Notes: generated by a model from the sequence alone, not told the origin. A DNA stretch of 64,000 nt from Stenotrophomonas sp. NA06056 (GCF_013364355.1 NZ_CP054931.1:1116001-1180000); one strand, 5' to 3'. Numbered from the stretch's first letter, positions 33,370 to 41,912 are shown. Translations and numbers: made by a program.

Positions 33370-33480
33370 GTAGACGCCGACCTGGGTCGGCGCTGCGGCT
33401 TGGACCATCACGGAAGGGAGCGTGTCGACCAAGGTCGACACCTGCCGGGCGGCAGGTAGCGCCGGGCCATGCCCGGCGGA
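33370..33480 (+). repeat. Cluster of SMAG-type hairpins
   Basis: Three hairpins fill the gap between the converging virJ-like gene and mprF: GTAG-headed GCCGACC/GGTCGGC at 33370-33394, GTGTCGACC/GGTCGACAC at 33422-33441, and GTAG-headed GCCGGGC/GCCCGGC at 33456-33480. The middle stem recurs at 41.9-42.1 kb. Confidence 0.8.
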
Positions 33481-33488
33481 TCGTGACC

Positions 33489-36053
33489 TCAATTCCGTCG
33501 CGGGTCCAGCGAGATCAGGCGCGTGGCATCCAGCAGTGCGGCCGGCAGGTGCATGCCGCCGGGTGCAGCCAGATAGCGCGGTCGCCACTGCGGATCGAAC
33601 TTCGACTTGAACCGGCGCAGGCCACTGAAGCCATAGAAGCGCTCGCCGTGTCGCGCGAGCAGGCCGGCCAGGCGGTTCCATCGCCCGGCCAGACGGTGCT
33701 GGGCCAGGCCGGACAGCGGCGCCATGCCCAGCGAGAAGCGTGCATAGCCCTGCGCGCGGCCCCACAGGAACAGCTCGATGAACAGGAAATCCATCGTGCC
33801 CTTCGGCGCATCGCTGACATGACGCATCAGATCCACTGACAGTTCGGCGCCGGCCGGTGCCTGCCACAGGTTGGCAAACGCTACGATCCGACCTTCGGCT
33901 TCGACCAGGGCGATCGGGAAACGCACCAGATAATCCGGGTCGTAGCTGCCCAGCGAGAAGCCCTTCTCGTCGCCGGACTTGTCATCCAGCCACGCGTTGG
34001 AAATGGCATGCAGGCGTGGCAGCAGGGCAGGGATCTCTTCCGCCGGTGCAACGCGGAAGGACAACCCACCGCGCTTGCCGCGGTTCCATGCTTGCCGCAG
34101 GTCGGCACGTTCACGACCTTCCAGGCCGAAGTCGTGCAGCGGCACCATGGCCTCTTCACCCAGCTTGACCAGGCCCAGGCCGAGATCGAGATAGGTCTGC
34201 CAATACGCCTCACCCACCTGGTAGAACACCGGGCGCAGGCCGAGCCGATCGGCTTCTTCGCGGAAGCGCCAGATCAACGCACGCGCCACTTCGGGTGGCC
34301 CGACCGGATCGCCCATTGCGATCAGCGAGCCGCCGTAGCGCTGCATCATCACAAAGCCCTTGTGCTCCTCATCGCGCAGCACCGCCTTGTCGGCGGTCAG
34401 CACCAGACAGGCCTGGGTGTCGGTGGCGCCGGCCAGCACCGGTGCCAGCGCCTGCAGGGTTGCATCGTCGGCAGGCGGCAGTGGGCTGCGCGTGCTGTGC
34501 AGCAACCGCGCCAGCCCGAACATCACCAGTGCCATCGCCACCAGCAGCAGCGCACGCAGCGCGCGCGGCGCATTGCCGGACACGGCGAACTGCCACCACA
34601 GCTCGTTCTGGTATTCGACGTGGCTGTAGGTGAAGAACAGCAGCCAGGTCACTGCCACCAACACCAGGCCAAGGTTGCGCAGCCAGGGCCACGACCAGGC
34701 TTCGTCCAGCAGTGCGCCCTGGCGATAGAACTCGCGACGTGCCGCCCACAGCGCCATCGCCACCAGCAGCGCCGACAGGGCGATCAGCGGTTGGCCACCG
34801 CGCAGCCAGATCGGCAGCGGCGCGATCACGCAGATCGCCATCGCCAACATCCAGGCCGCGTGGCTGCGGCGGGCAAGGCCCTGGCCGATCAGCAGCAGGG
34901 CGACGCCGCCGAGGCTGCCGATCAGGTGCGAGGTTTCCAGGATCGGCAGCGAGGCATTGATCAGGTGCCGCCGTGGTGTGGGCAGGGTACCGTCGATGAC
35001 CAGCGCGGCGCCGACGCTGAAGGCCGCCAGCGCGATGATCTGCGGCAGCCACGGGCGCAGTGCGTTCCAGCCGGCACGGGTTGCGCCTGCACTGGCCTGC
35101 AGCGGTTGCCGCAGCGCGGGCGCCAGGGCCAGCACGGTGGCCAGCAACAGCGGTAGCACGTAGTAACTGACGCGGTAGATCAATGCCGCCGCCAGCACTG
35201 CAGCGGGCGCTACCTGTGGCAGCAGCTTCAGCAGGCTCCATTCGAACACGCCCAGCCCGGCCGGCACGGTGGAGATCAAACCGGCCAGTACGGCCACCAG
35301 GTACAGGCCGACGAAACCGGGCAGACCGGTTGGCGTGGAATCCGGCAGCAGCACATAGAACGCGGCGCTGGCCAGCACCAGCTCGACCACGCTGAGCACG
35401 GTGACGCCCAACATGGTGCGTCGGTCGGGCAGCCACAGGCCGTGGCCGAAGATACGGAACTGGCGACCATCGCGGCCGACCAGGACGTAGGTGGCGGCAA
35501 AGGCGATCAGCGCGATGATGCCGACCACGCGCACCGCCGCAGGGTCCAGCGGCAACGCCAGCGCGGCCGCGGCCGGCTCCATGCACAGCGCCACGCCGAT
35601 CAGCAGCCACGCGCCGAAGATGAAGCCCAGTGTGCTCATCAACACCACCTGGCCGATCTGCGCCAGGTCCAGGCCGGCACTGCGGTAGCCGCGCAGGCGC
35701 ACGGCACCACCGGTGAGTGCGGCAAAGCCCACGGTCTGGCCCAACGTGTGGGCCAGGAACGCGGTGATGCCGATACGGGCCGGGTGCACGCGGATGCCGC
35801 TGCGCCGCAGGCCGATCGCATCGAAGCCGATCAGGCACGCGTAGCTGGCCAGGCCAAGCAGCACGGTCAGCGCGATCTGGGCAGCGCTGAGCTGGCGGAA
35901 CGCCTGGCGGATGGCGCGATAGCCGTGCTCATCGAATTCACCGGCCAGCCCGTGCAGGGCCAGCGCCAGGATCAGCAAGGGAACGACGATGGTGACGACC
36001 CGCTTCCAGGTCGGGGTGGAGGCGGCAGTGACGGAATCGGTAGGGGCGGTCAT
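33489..36053 (-). CDS. mprF: Bifunctional phosphatidylglycerol lysyltransferase/flippase MprF
   Basis: 854 residues. The N-terminal half has about 14 membrane helices (flippase domain, residues 1-520). The C-terminal cytoplasmic DUF2156 GNAT-like domain (about 540-850) contains EEHKGFVMMQRYGGSLIAMGDP, FYQVGEAYWQTYLDLGLGLVKLGEEA and FLFIELFLWGRAQGYARFSLGMAPL, the aminoacyl-tRNA-dependent transferase. It adds lysine (or alanine) to phosphatidylglycerol and flips it out, lowering surface charge and raising tolerance to cationic peptides. Faces the VirJ/AcvB-like gene. Amino-acid specificity not readable. Confidence 0.92.
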   Translation of the reverse strand: MTAPTDSVTAASTPTWKRVVTIVVPLLILALALHGLAGEFDEHGYRAIRQAFRQLSAAQIALTVLLGLASYACLIGFDAIGLRRSGIRVHPARIGITAFLAHTLGQTVGFAALTGGAVRLRGYRSAGLDLAQIGQVVLMSTLGFIFGAWLLIGVALCMEPAAAALALPLDPAAVRVVGIIALIAFAATYVLVGRDGRQFRIFGHGLWLPDRRTMLGVTVLSVVELVLASAAFYVLLPDSTPTGLPGFVGLYLVAVLAGLISTVPAGLGVFEWSLLKLLPQVAPAAVLAAALIYRVSYYVLPLLLATVLALAPALRQPLQASAGATRAGWNALRPWLPQIIALAAFSVGAALVIDGTLPTPRRHLINASLPILETSHLIGSLGGVALLLIGQGLARRSHAAWMLAMAICVIAPLPIWLRGGQPLIALSALLVAMALWAARREFYRQGALLDEAWSWPWLRNLGLVLVAVTWLLFFTYSHVEYQNELWWQFAVSGNAPRALRALLLVAMALVMFGLARLLHSTRSPLPPADDATLQALAPVLAGATDTQACLVLTADKAVLRDEEHKGFVMMQRYGGSLIAMGDPVGPPEVARALIWRFREEADRLGLRPVFYQVGEAYWQTYLDLGLGLVKLGEEAMVPLHDFGLEGRERADLRQAWNRGKRGGLSFRVAPAEEIPALLPRLHAISNAWLDDKSGDEKGFSLGSYDPDYLVRFPIALVEAEGRIVAFANLWQAPAGAELSVDLMRHVSDAPKGTMDFLFIELFLWGRAQGYARFSLGMAPLSGLAQHRLAGRWNRLAGLLARHGERFYGFSGLRRFKSKFDPQWRPRYLAAPGGMHLPAALLDATRLISLDPRRN

Positions 36054-36246
36054 CGGCGCAAGGGTGCGTCAGTAAGGGCGAGGGCGGTGTCAACGCAGGG
36101 CGTCGCGCATCGTGCGCCTGCCAGCGCGGTTTGACCAGCGCCGCGGCTGTGCCGCCGCTGGCGGTATTCAGTGGCCGCGCCGGGCACACACTTCCAGCGC
36201 CGGCTGGGTGAGAATGCAGTCCAGACCACCCGCAGGAGCCACGCCC

Positions 36247-36594
36247 ATGATGGAGCGTTACGACGTCGGACCGCGCATGTCCGAAATGACCGTGTACAAC
36301 AAGGTCGCCTACCTTTCCGGCCAGATTCCGGAAGACACCAGCCAGGACATCACCGGGCAGACCCGGCAGGTGCTGGCCGAGATCGACAAGCTGCTGGCGC
36401 TGGTGGCCAGCGACCGCCAGCACGTGCTGCGCGCAGAGATCTTCCTGGCCGACATGGCTGACTTCGAAGGCATGAACAAGGCGTGGGACGAATGGGTGGT
36501 GGAGGGCGCGACCCCGGCCCGCGCCACCGTCGAAGCCAAGCTTGCGCATGCCGACTGGAAGGTCGAGATCATCGTGACGGCGGCCGTGCCGTAA
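36247..36594 (+). CDS. RidA-family protein (YjgF/YER057c/UK114)
   Basis: 115 residues of the chorismate-mutase-like RidA fold. Recognisable are YNKVAYLSGQIPEDTSQDI (about 18-36), TRQVLAEIDKLLA, VLRAEIFLADMADFEGMNKAWDEW and the C-terminal PARATVEAKLAHADWKVEI, in which the conserved Arg of RidA proteins is present. Canonical RidA deaminates reactive enamines from PLP enzymes; sub-family assignment beyond this is uncertain. AGGAG lies 7 bases before the first of two tandem ATGs. Divergent from mprF. Confidence 0.85.
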   Translation: MMERYDVGPRMSEMTVYNKVAYLSGQIPEDTSQDITGQTRQVLAEIDKLLALVASDRQHVLRAEIFLADMADFEGMNKAWDEWVVEGATPARATVEAKLAHADWKVEIIVTAAVP

Positions 36595-36604
36595 CGACCG
36601 GGCA

Positions 36605-36646
36605 GGGGCCAGATCCGTTTTCCAATGGGTAAAGGGATCTGACCCC
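36605..36646. repeat. Inverted repeat of the GGATCTGACCCC type
   Basis: Arms GGGGCCAGATCCGTTT (36605-36620) and AAAGGGATCTGACCCC (36631-36646) pair with two mismatches around a 10-base loop. Placed right after the RidA stop. Probably a dispersed repeat that may also serve as a terminator. Confidence 0.6.
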
Positions 36647-36677
36647 ACTCGCCGGGGAGCCGAGGCTGCGACATCCG

Positions 36678-37052
36678 TTACGGCTGCGGCTGTAGTTGGG
36701 TGCTTGCCTGTGCGCACAAGGCCAGGCAGGCCAGCATCAACCCTTCCATGACCCGGTCGCCGACGTATTCCTCCGGCGCGCCGTTCTGGCGGACGCGCTC
36801 GGCGGCCAGCATGACCTCCTGCACCACGCGCAGCCCCGCCAGCGCGCAGTCGGCATCGGCCAAGGCCAGGCATCGGCTGGGAAGTTGATGCCGCTCCGGC
36901 CACGGTTGGCCGTCAGCGGCGGCACCGGTGCCGATGCGTCGCAAGGTCGCAACCAACGTGGTGGGATCAAGCGCAGGCGACTGTTCCGTCTCCCCGTCGG
37001 CGTCTGCCGGACCGAGGTAAGCGTGCAGGTGGGGGAAATCCGATGCATTCAT
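36678..37052 (-). CDS. Hypothetical protein, DUF6124/DUF3077-like in size and layout
   Basis: 124 residues. No motif I can name with confidence. It has an acidic start (DFPHLHAYLGPADADGETE), a C-terminal helical half (DADCALAGLRVVQEVMLAAERV, VMEGLMLACLALCAQAS), and no signal peptide. The C-terminal pair of amphipathic helices and the long structured upstream region recall small pseudomonad/xanthomonad proteins of the DUF3077/DUF6124 kind, a weak guess. GGAG lies 8 bases before the ATG. Confidence 0.6.
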   Translation of the reverse strand: MNASDFPHLHAYLGPADADGETEQSPALDPTTLVATLRRIGTGAAADGQPWPERHQLPSRCLALADADCALAGLRVVQEVMLAAERVRQNGAPEEYVGDRVMEGLMLACLALCAQASTQLQPQP

Positions 37053-37077
37053 GGCGAGGCTCCGTGCAGGACAGTCG

Positions 37078-37284
37078 GTAGCCGCCACCCAAAGGTGGCG
37101 GACGGAGACGTGGCTCGAAAACCGGTGTCGAACGCTCCGGCTGGCCCGAAGGCCCCCACGCCCCGCCCGCCATAGCCGGCAGACGGATTGCCAGCCGGCG
37201 CCACGCAAGGTGACGCCGGCTGGCAAGCGTAAACAACGTTCGACAAAACGGGTTTTCGAAGCCCGGCCACCGATTTGCGGTGGC
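37078..37284 (-). promoter_or_regulatory. Structured upstream region with nested hairpins
   Basis: About 200 gene-free bases ending 26 bases before the hypothetical gene start. From the gene outward: a SMAG-like hairpin CCGCCACC/GGTGGCGG (37078-37104), an outer arm GGCTCGAAAACCGGTGTCGA (from 37112) that imperfectly pairs with 37237-37263, a tight 17-bp hairpin with one mismatch (37188-37204 with 37210-37226, 5-base loop), and GCCACCG/CGGTGGC (37266-37284). The nested layout suggests a folded mRNA leader or a mobile repeat. No riboswitch class recognised. Confidence 0.55.
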
Positions 37285-37545
37285 TCTTCATCTGTAAACC
37301 CACTGTGGCGGAATGCCAATCAGACGAGTTGCATTGCTCGCACCATCAAGACGCTTTCAGCATTTTTGCATGCTGTTGAACGGCCTCAAGCGCAGGTGGC
37401 GCAAGGCGCGCGAATGATCGAGCAATCTGCGACATGCATCGTGATTCGACAGTTTCCAGTGCACACAGGGCAGGTCGTTTGCGACGAAGGTCCATGACGT
37501 CGGAAAGATTGTGCGGACCAAGGTCCGCACCCACCAAAAGCCGGG

Positions 37546-37608
37546 CCACATCCACCAAAGGCTCTGCCATATCCATAGAAAGCACAGCCACATCCACAGG
37601 CAGTGCAC
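37546..37608. repeat. Three imperfect 21-bp tandem repeats
   Basis: Units CCACATCCACCAAAGGCTCTG, CCATATCCATAGAAAGCACA G and CCACATCCACAGGCAGTGCA C follow head to tail at 37546, 37567 and 37588. They lie in an 846-base region without a convincing gene and with lower GC than the genes around it. Confidence 0.6.
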
Positions 37609-37703
37609 TTCAATCTACCTATCGAACCCATGCCCTTGCTTCTGCAATTGACGTTGCACTTGCTCGACCGTCCGTGACGGACAACTGTCGGGGGCGGGGG
37701 GGG

Positions 37704-37785
37704 GGGGGCAAGCGGGACCGTTGGCGCCAAGGATGGCGCCATCGAGCCCCCATGGATGGGTTCACGGCGTGTCCCGCTTGCCCCC
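37704..37785. repeat. Modular palindromic element, copy D (core inverted, G-tract expanded)
   Basis: Arms GGGGGCAAGCGGGAC (37704-37718) and GTCCCGCTTGCCCCC (37771-37785) pair perfectly. The palindrome extends further, but the left arm has 13 consecutive G (37696-37708) where the right arm implies 5. The inner hairpin is GGCGCCA/TGGCGCC at 37723-37740. The core is in reverse orientation (CCCCCATGGATGGGTTCACGG). An AACRGC-type run lies on the right (about 37838-37860) and a GACAG-type flank on the left. Confidence 0.8.
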
Positions 37786-37898
37786 GCCCACCCGCCCAGA
37801 CCATGAAACTCAGCCAGCCGACGCTCCAAGCAGTTGCCGTTGCCGTTGCCGCTGCTGTTGCTCCCAGCGCAACGCGACGCCGCCGCGTCGCAAAAAAA

Positions 37899-38312
37899 CT
37901 AAACCAACACCAGCTCGATGCAATCCACCGGACACGGCGGGATACACAACTCGCACCCCGTGCACAGATCCGCAATCACCGTGTGCATGTACTTCGCCCC
38001 ACCGACAATCGCATCCACAGGGCAGGCCTGAATGCACTTCGTGCAGCCGATGCAGTCAGCCTCCACGATCAACGCCACCTGCGGCACCTTGTGCTCGCCC
38101 CGCGATCGATCAAACGGCAGCGCCGGCACACCCAGCACCTGCGCCAACGCCCGTGCACCGGCATCGCCGCCCGGCGGACAACGATCCACGCCCGCCTCGC
38201 CACGGGCCATCGCCTGCGCATACGGGCGGCAGCCGTCGTAGCCGCATTGCCCGCATTGGGTCTGCGGCAGCAAGCGGTCCAGGCGTTCGGTCAGGGGCGG
38301 AATCAGGCTCAT
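37899..38312 (-). CDS. rnfB: RnfB-like electron-transport ferredoxin subunit, orphan short form
   Basis: 137 residues. An N-terminal 4Fe-4S module ([13 protein letters not shown]...C) precedes two bacterial ferredoxin clusters, [16 protein letters not shown] and [16 protein letters not shown]. Full RnfB has an N-terminal membrane helix, which is missing here, and no rnfA, C, D, G or E lies in the window. It may serve as a soluble electron carrier. Xanthomonads commonly carry such a lone RnfB. Gap to the upstream HAD gene is 24 bases, so it may be cotranscribed. Confidence 0.88.
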   Translation of the reverse strand: MSLIPPLTERLDRLLPQTQCGQCGYDGCRPYAQAMARGEAGVDRCPPGGDAGARALAQVLGVPALPFDRSRGEHKVPQVALIVEADCIGCTKCIQACPVDAIVGGAKYMHTVIADLCTGCELCIPPCPVDCIELVLV

Positions 38313-38336
38313 GCGTGGCGAAGGCTGCGCGTGTGG

Positions 38337-38942
38337 TTACTTCAGGGGTTTGCCGCGGTACCAGCGCTCGTGCGCCAGGGCCAGCATCGGCTTGTCTTCG
38401 GAACTATCGCCGTAGGCGTGGATGCGGACGTAGCGTGACAGATCGAACTGGCGACGGATGTGCTCGACCTTGCGCGGGCCACAATCGCCACCGGCGTAGC
38501 GGCCGGTCAGTCGTCCGCTTTCGCTTTCCAGCCGATTGCAGATCAACTGCAGGCCCAGTTGCTCACACCACGGCCGCAGGTACAGGTCCAGTGAACCGGA
38601 CACCACCACCACGGTGTGCTGCTGCGCCTTGTGCCAGCGGATCTGCTCCAGCATTTCCGGACGCACGACATCGGGCAGGAACTCGCGGGAAAAGCCCGCC
38701 GCCAGCGTCTCGATGTCATCGGCGTGGCGCTCGCTGAAGGTCAAGCGGGTCACCCGGGCGCGAATGCGCTCGGCGGAGATCAGCTTCAGCTTGTAGGCCA
38801 GCAGCCACGGGCCGATCTTCCACCACGCCTGTGCCAGCTGTTCAGCGGTGGCGACCCGGCGCAGGAAGCGGCCGTAGGTGTCGCAGGTGGTGACAGTGTG
38901 GTCGAAGTCGAACAGCGCCAGTTCCAACGCAGCATCTCCCAT
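38337..38942 (-). CDS. HAD-IB family phosphatase (SerB/YfhB-like)
   Basis: 201 residues. HAD motif I is LFDFDHTVTTCDTY (near 10-23), where the second Asp acts as acid/base. Motif II is VVVSGSLDLYL (near 108). Motif III plus IV is in AYGDSSEDKPML near the end. The cap is helical, as in the HAD-IB group that includes phosphoserine phosphatase and phosphatidylglycerophosphatase C (PgpC). A lipid or small-molecule phosphate substrate is plausible. Start at the ATG after GAGAGGGGG; an upstream ATG at 38969 is weaker. Confidence 0.82.
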   Translation of the reverse strand: MGDAALELALFDFDHTVTTCDTYGRFLRRVATAEQLAQAWWKIGPWLLAYKLKLISAERIRARVTRLTFSERHADDIETLAAGFSREFLPDVVRPEMLEQIRWHKAQQHTVVVVSGSLDLYLRPWCEQLGLQLICNRLESESGRLTGRYAGGDCGPRKVEHIRRQFDLSRYVRIHAYGDSSEDKPMLALAHERWYRGKPLK

Positions 38943-39003
38943 CACGGTACCCCCTCTCGCAGTGCTCATGACCGGGCGCGGCCGGGGCCGCGCCCATGTT
39001 GCA

Positions 39004-41082
39004 TCAACGCACCGGCATGCCCGGCTGCGCGCCGCTGTCGGCGTCCAGCAGTGCCAGCGCGCCGCCATCGAAACCGGCCGACAGGATCATGCCTTCGCTC
39101 AGGCCGAAACGCATCTTGCGCGGGGCCAGGTTGGCGATGAACACCACGCTGCGGCCGACCAGCGCTTCCGGCTCGCCGTAGCTGCCACGGATGCCCGAGA
39201 AGATCTGGCGCTTGCCCAGCTCGCCGGCATCCAGTTCGAAGCGCAGCAGCTTGTCCGAGCCTTCCACGAACTCGCACACCAGCACCTTGCCGATGCGCAG
39301 GTCGAGCTTGGCGAAGTCGTCGATGCCGATATAGGCCGGCGCGTCAGCGCTTTTCGCTTCGTCCTTGGCCACCACGGGTGCGGCAGGCTTGGCGGCTTCC
39401 ACCTTGGCAGCGGGGGCAGCAGCGGCGGCGGTCAGGGTGTCCTTGGAGGCGTCGATCATGGCGTCAATCTTCTTCGGGTCGATACGGGTGAACAGCGGGG
39501 TGTATTCGGTGATGCGGTGGCCCAGCAGCGGCTGTGCCAGTTCGGTCCAGTCATTCACTGGCGCGGCCAGGAAGGCCTCGGCCTGCGCAGCGGTGGCCGG
39601 CAGCACCGGCTTCAAGGCGGTGACCAGCACGCGGAACAGATTCAGGCCCTGGCTGCAGACCGCCTGCAGCTGCGCGTCGGCGCCTTCCTGCTTGGCGATC
39701 ACCCACGGCTTGACGTCGTCGATGTAGCGGTTGGCCTCATCGGCCAGGGTCATGGTCAGGCGGATCGCCGCGGCCGGGTCGTTGCGCTCGTAGGCCTCAC
39801 GGATCGGCGCCAGGCCATCGACGAAGCGCTGGTACTGCGCCGCGTCGGGCAGCTGCGCGGTCAACTGGCCATCGAAGCGCTTGCTGATGAAGCCGGCGCA
39901 GCGGCTGGCGAGGTTGACGAACTTGCCGACCAGGTCGGCGTTGACGCGGGCGATGAAGTCGCCCAGGTTCAGGTCGAGGTCGTCGACGCCGCCACCGGAC
40001 TTGGCCGCGAAGTAGTAACGCAGCGCCTCCGGTTCCAGACCGGCGTCCAGGAAGGTACGCGCCATCACGAAGGTGCCGCGCGACTTGCTCATCTTGGCGC
40101 CATCGACGGTCAGGTAGCCGTTGACGTGCAGGCGGGTCGGCGCGCGGTGGCCGGTGCCGTGCAGCACCGCCGGCCAGAACAGTCCGTGGAAATTGACGAT
40201 GTCCTTGCCGAGGAAATGGTGCAGCTCGGTGCTCGTGCCCGCGCGCAGGTGCGATTCGAAGTCCTCGCCGATCTTGCCGCACAGGGTCTGGAAGCTGGAT
40301 AGGTAGCCGATCGGCGCGTCCAGCCAGACGTAGAAGTACTTGCCCGGCTGGCCGGGAATCTCGAAACCGAAGTACGGCGCGTCACGCGAGATGTCCCACG
40401 CGCGCAGGCCACCTTCGGCGTTGAGCCATTCACCGAGCTTCGCCTTCACGCCGGGCAGGGCGACATCGCCGGACAGCCAGTCGCGCAGGAAGCCGTCGAA
40501 GTGGCCGACCTCGAAGAAGAAGTGCTCGGAGTCGCGCATTTCCGGGGTGGCCCCGGAGATCACCGAACGCGGTTCCTTCAGGTCGGTCGGCGCATAGGTG
40601 GCGCCGCAGACTTCGCAGTTGTCGCCGTACTGGTCGGCGCTGCCGCAGTTCGGGCAGATGCCCTTGACGTAGCGGTCGGGCAGGAACATGCCCTTGGCCG
40701 GGTCGTAGAACTGCGCCACCGAACGGCGGCTGATGTGGCCGGCTGCTTCCAGCTTCAGGTAGAACGCCTCGGTCAGCGCTTTGTTGGCGGCCGAATTGGT
40801 CGAGTCGTAATGGTCGAAGGCGACGCCGAAGGCGGCGAAATCACGTTCGTGACTGGCCTGGATGTTGGCGATGAAGGCTTCCGGGGTGACCCCGGCCTTC
40901 TCCGCAGCCAGCATGATCGGGGTGCCGTGGGTGTCGTCGGCGCACACGAACCAGGCCTTGCCGCCGCTCATTCGACGCGCACGCACCCAGATGTCAGCCT
41001 GGATGTAGCCGACCAGGTGGCCCAGATGCAGCGGGCCGTTGGCGTAGGGCAGGGCGGTGGTGACGAGCGCGGTACGGGTCAT
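39004..41082 (-). CDS. metG: Methionyl-tRNA synthetase
   Basis: 692 residues, the long bacterial form. HIGH-type motif HLGH (near residue 19), zinc knuckle CPNCGSADQYGDNCEVC (near 145), and KMSKSRGTF (near 335) form the class I catalytic core. The anticodon-binding domain runs to about 550, an Ala/Pro/Lys linker follows, and a C-terminal Trbp111-like tRNA-binding/dimerisation domain (DLRIGKVLVCEFVEGSDKLL) completes it. Charges tRNA-Met for initiation and elongation. The start is the ATG at MTRTALVTTALPYANG. Confidence 0.97.
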   Translation of the reverse strand: MTRTALVTTALPYANGPLHLGHLVGYIQADIWVRARRMSGGKAWFVCADDTHGTPIMLAAEKAGVTPEAFIANIQASHERDFAAFGVAFDHYDSTNSAANKALTEAFYLKLEAAGHISRRSVAQFYDPAKGMFLPDRYVKGICPNCGSADQYGDNCEVCGATYAPTDLKEPRSVISGATPEMRDSEHFFFEVGHFDGFLRDWLSGDVALPGVKAKLGEWLNAEGGLRAWDISRDAPYFGFEIPGQPGKYFYVWLDAPIGYLSSFQTLCGKIGEDFESHLRAGTSTELHHFLGKDIVNFHGLFWPAVLHGTGHRAPTRLHVNGYLTVDGAKMSKSRGTFVMARTFLDAGLEPEALRYYFAAKSGGGVDDLDLNLGDFIARVNADLVGKFVNLASRCAGFISKRFDGQLTAQLPDAAQYQRFVDGLAPIREAYERNDPAAAIRLTMTLADEANRYIDDVKPWVIAKQEGADAQLQAVCSQGLNLFRVLVTALKPVLPATAAQAEAFLAAPVNDWTELAQPLLGHRITEYTPLFTRIDPKKIDAMIDASKDTLTAAAAAPAAKVEAAKPAAPVVAKDEAKSADAPAYIGIDDFAKLDLRIGKVLVCEFVEGSDKLLRFELDAGELGKRQIFSGIRGSYGEPEALVGRSVVFIANLAPRKMRFGLSEGMILSAGFDGGALALLDADSGAQPGMPVR

Positions 41083-41135
41083 GGTCACGGGGTGCAGCCA
41101 GGGGGAACCGCAGATTATCGCATGCCCGCAACGAG

Positions 41136-41159
41136 GTGACCCGGCCGAGGCCGGGTCAC
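41136..41159. terminator. Hairpin downstream of the DUF2147 gene
   Basis: Near-perfect 11-bp stem GTGACCCGGCC/GGCCGGGTCAC with a 2-base loop, 27 bases past the minus-strand DUF2147 stop and upstream of metG. No T tract follows, so it is only a candidate terminator or leader structure of metG. Confidence 0.4.
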
Positions 41160-41185
41160 GGGGATAAGGCGGGGGCCGGGGGCGC

Positions 41186-41629
41186 TTATTCGCGCTGCCA
41201 GGTCTGCGCGCGGCAGATGAAGGCGATGCAGCCGGACACGTCCAGCTTGGTGCCGCCGGGCTGCAGTTCCATCTTCGACCTGTAGGTCTTGCCGTTGGCC
41301 GGGTCGAGGATGGTGCCACCGGACCACTTGTTGGCGCCGTCGGCCTTCAGGTTCCAGAGGATGGTCATGCCCTTTACCGGCTTGTTCTTGTTGGCGCCTT
41401 CGCAACCGTCGCAGACCGGATTGGGGCCCTTGTCCGAGTGCAGGATCTCGACCACCTTGCCGGTCAGCGTGCCGTTGGCGGCCTGGCTGATCTCGACGAT
41501 CGACTTCACCTTGCCGGTCTTGTCGTCGATGGTCTTCCAGCGGCCGGCGGCACTGTCGGCAGCCTGCGCGGAGAGCGCGGCCAGGCACAGCGGCAGCGCC
41601 AGCAGCAGGGTCTTGAAGGTCTTGCGCAT
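41186..41629 (-). CDS. DUF2147 exported protein
   Basis: 147 residues with signal peptide MRKTFKTLLLALPLCLAALSAQA. The mature domain begins AAGRWKTIDDKTGKVKSIVEI and contains KVVEILHSDKGPNPVCDGCEGANKNKPVKG and GGTILDPANGKTYRSKMEL, the lipocalin-like DUF2147 pattern. Four Cys could make two disulfides. Periplasmic; function unknown. It lies upstream of metG in the same direction (103 bases apart), but a hairpin intervenes. Confidence 0.88.
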   Translation of the reverse strand: MRKTFKTLLLALPLCLAALSAQAADSAAGRWKTIDDKTGKVKSIVEISQAANGTLTGKVVEILHSDKGPNPVCDGCEGANKNKPVKGMTILWNLKADGANKWSGGTILDPANGKTYRSKMELQPGGTKLDVSGCIAFICRAQTWQRE

Positions 41630-41740
41630 GGTCCCCTCCCAGGGTTCATTCCGGCACGATGCCGGTACGGGTCGACTGTATACCCATTCGGCGGGGTATG
41701 GGGAAGGGGGGGGCTCGGCCGGGCTGCGCCCGGCACCCGC

Positions 41741-41794
<54 letters not shown>

Positions 41795-41810
41795 GGGCGT
41801 TCCTTGGGAT

Positions 41811-41912
41811 GGCGGGGTGGGTCCGGTTGCGGGGGACGCCGTAAACCCGTCCATGGGGGCTTGGCCGCGGCATCCATGCCGCGGACACCCCCGCAACCGG
41901 ACCCACCCCGCC
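41811..41912. repeat. Modular palindromic element, copy E
   Basis: Perfect 25-bp arms (41811-41835 and 41888-41912). Inner hairpin CCGCGGCAT/ATGCCGCGG (41865-41884), same as in copy A. Core reads ACGCCGTAAACCCGTCCATG then GGGGCTTGG. Arms equal those of copy C in their outer 19 bases. Right flank CTTCGACAGGTCTCCG. With the hexamer run and tandem repeat it fills the 479-base gene-free gap between the DUF2147 and gloA2 genes. Confidence 0.88.

Noticed and set aside
37346..37495. Short minus-strand frame (MDLRRKRPALCALETVES start, 49 codons)
   Set aside because: No ribosome site or family, and it lies in a repeat-rich gap. Longer versions of the frame only translate the 21-bp repeats. It could be a gene remnant but is not supported.
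37874..37891. GCGACGC/GCGTCGC hairpin beside an A/T run near the rnfB end
   Set aside because: On the rnfB strand the T run comes before the stem, so it is not an intrinsic terminator; it may be the outer hairpin module of element D.
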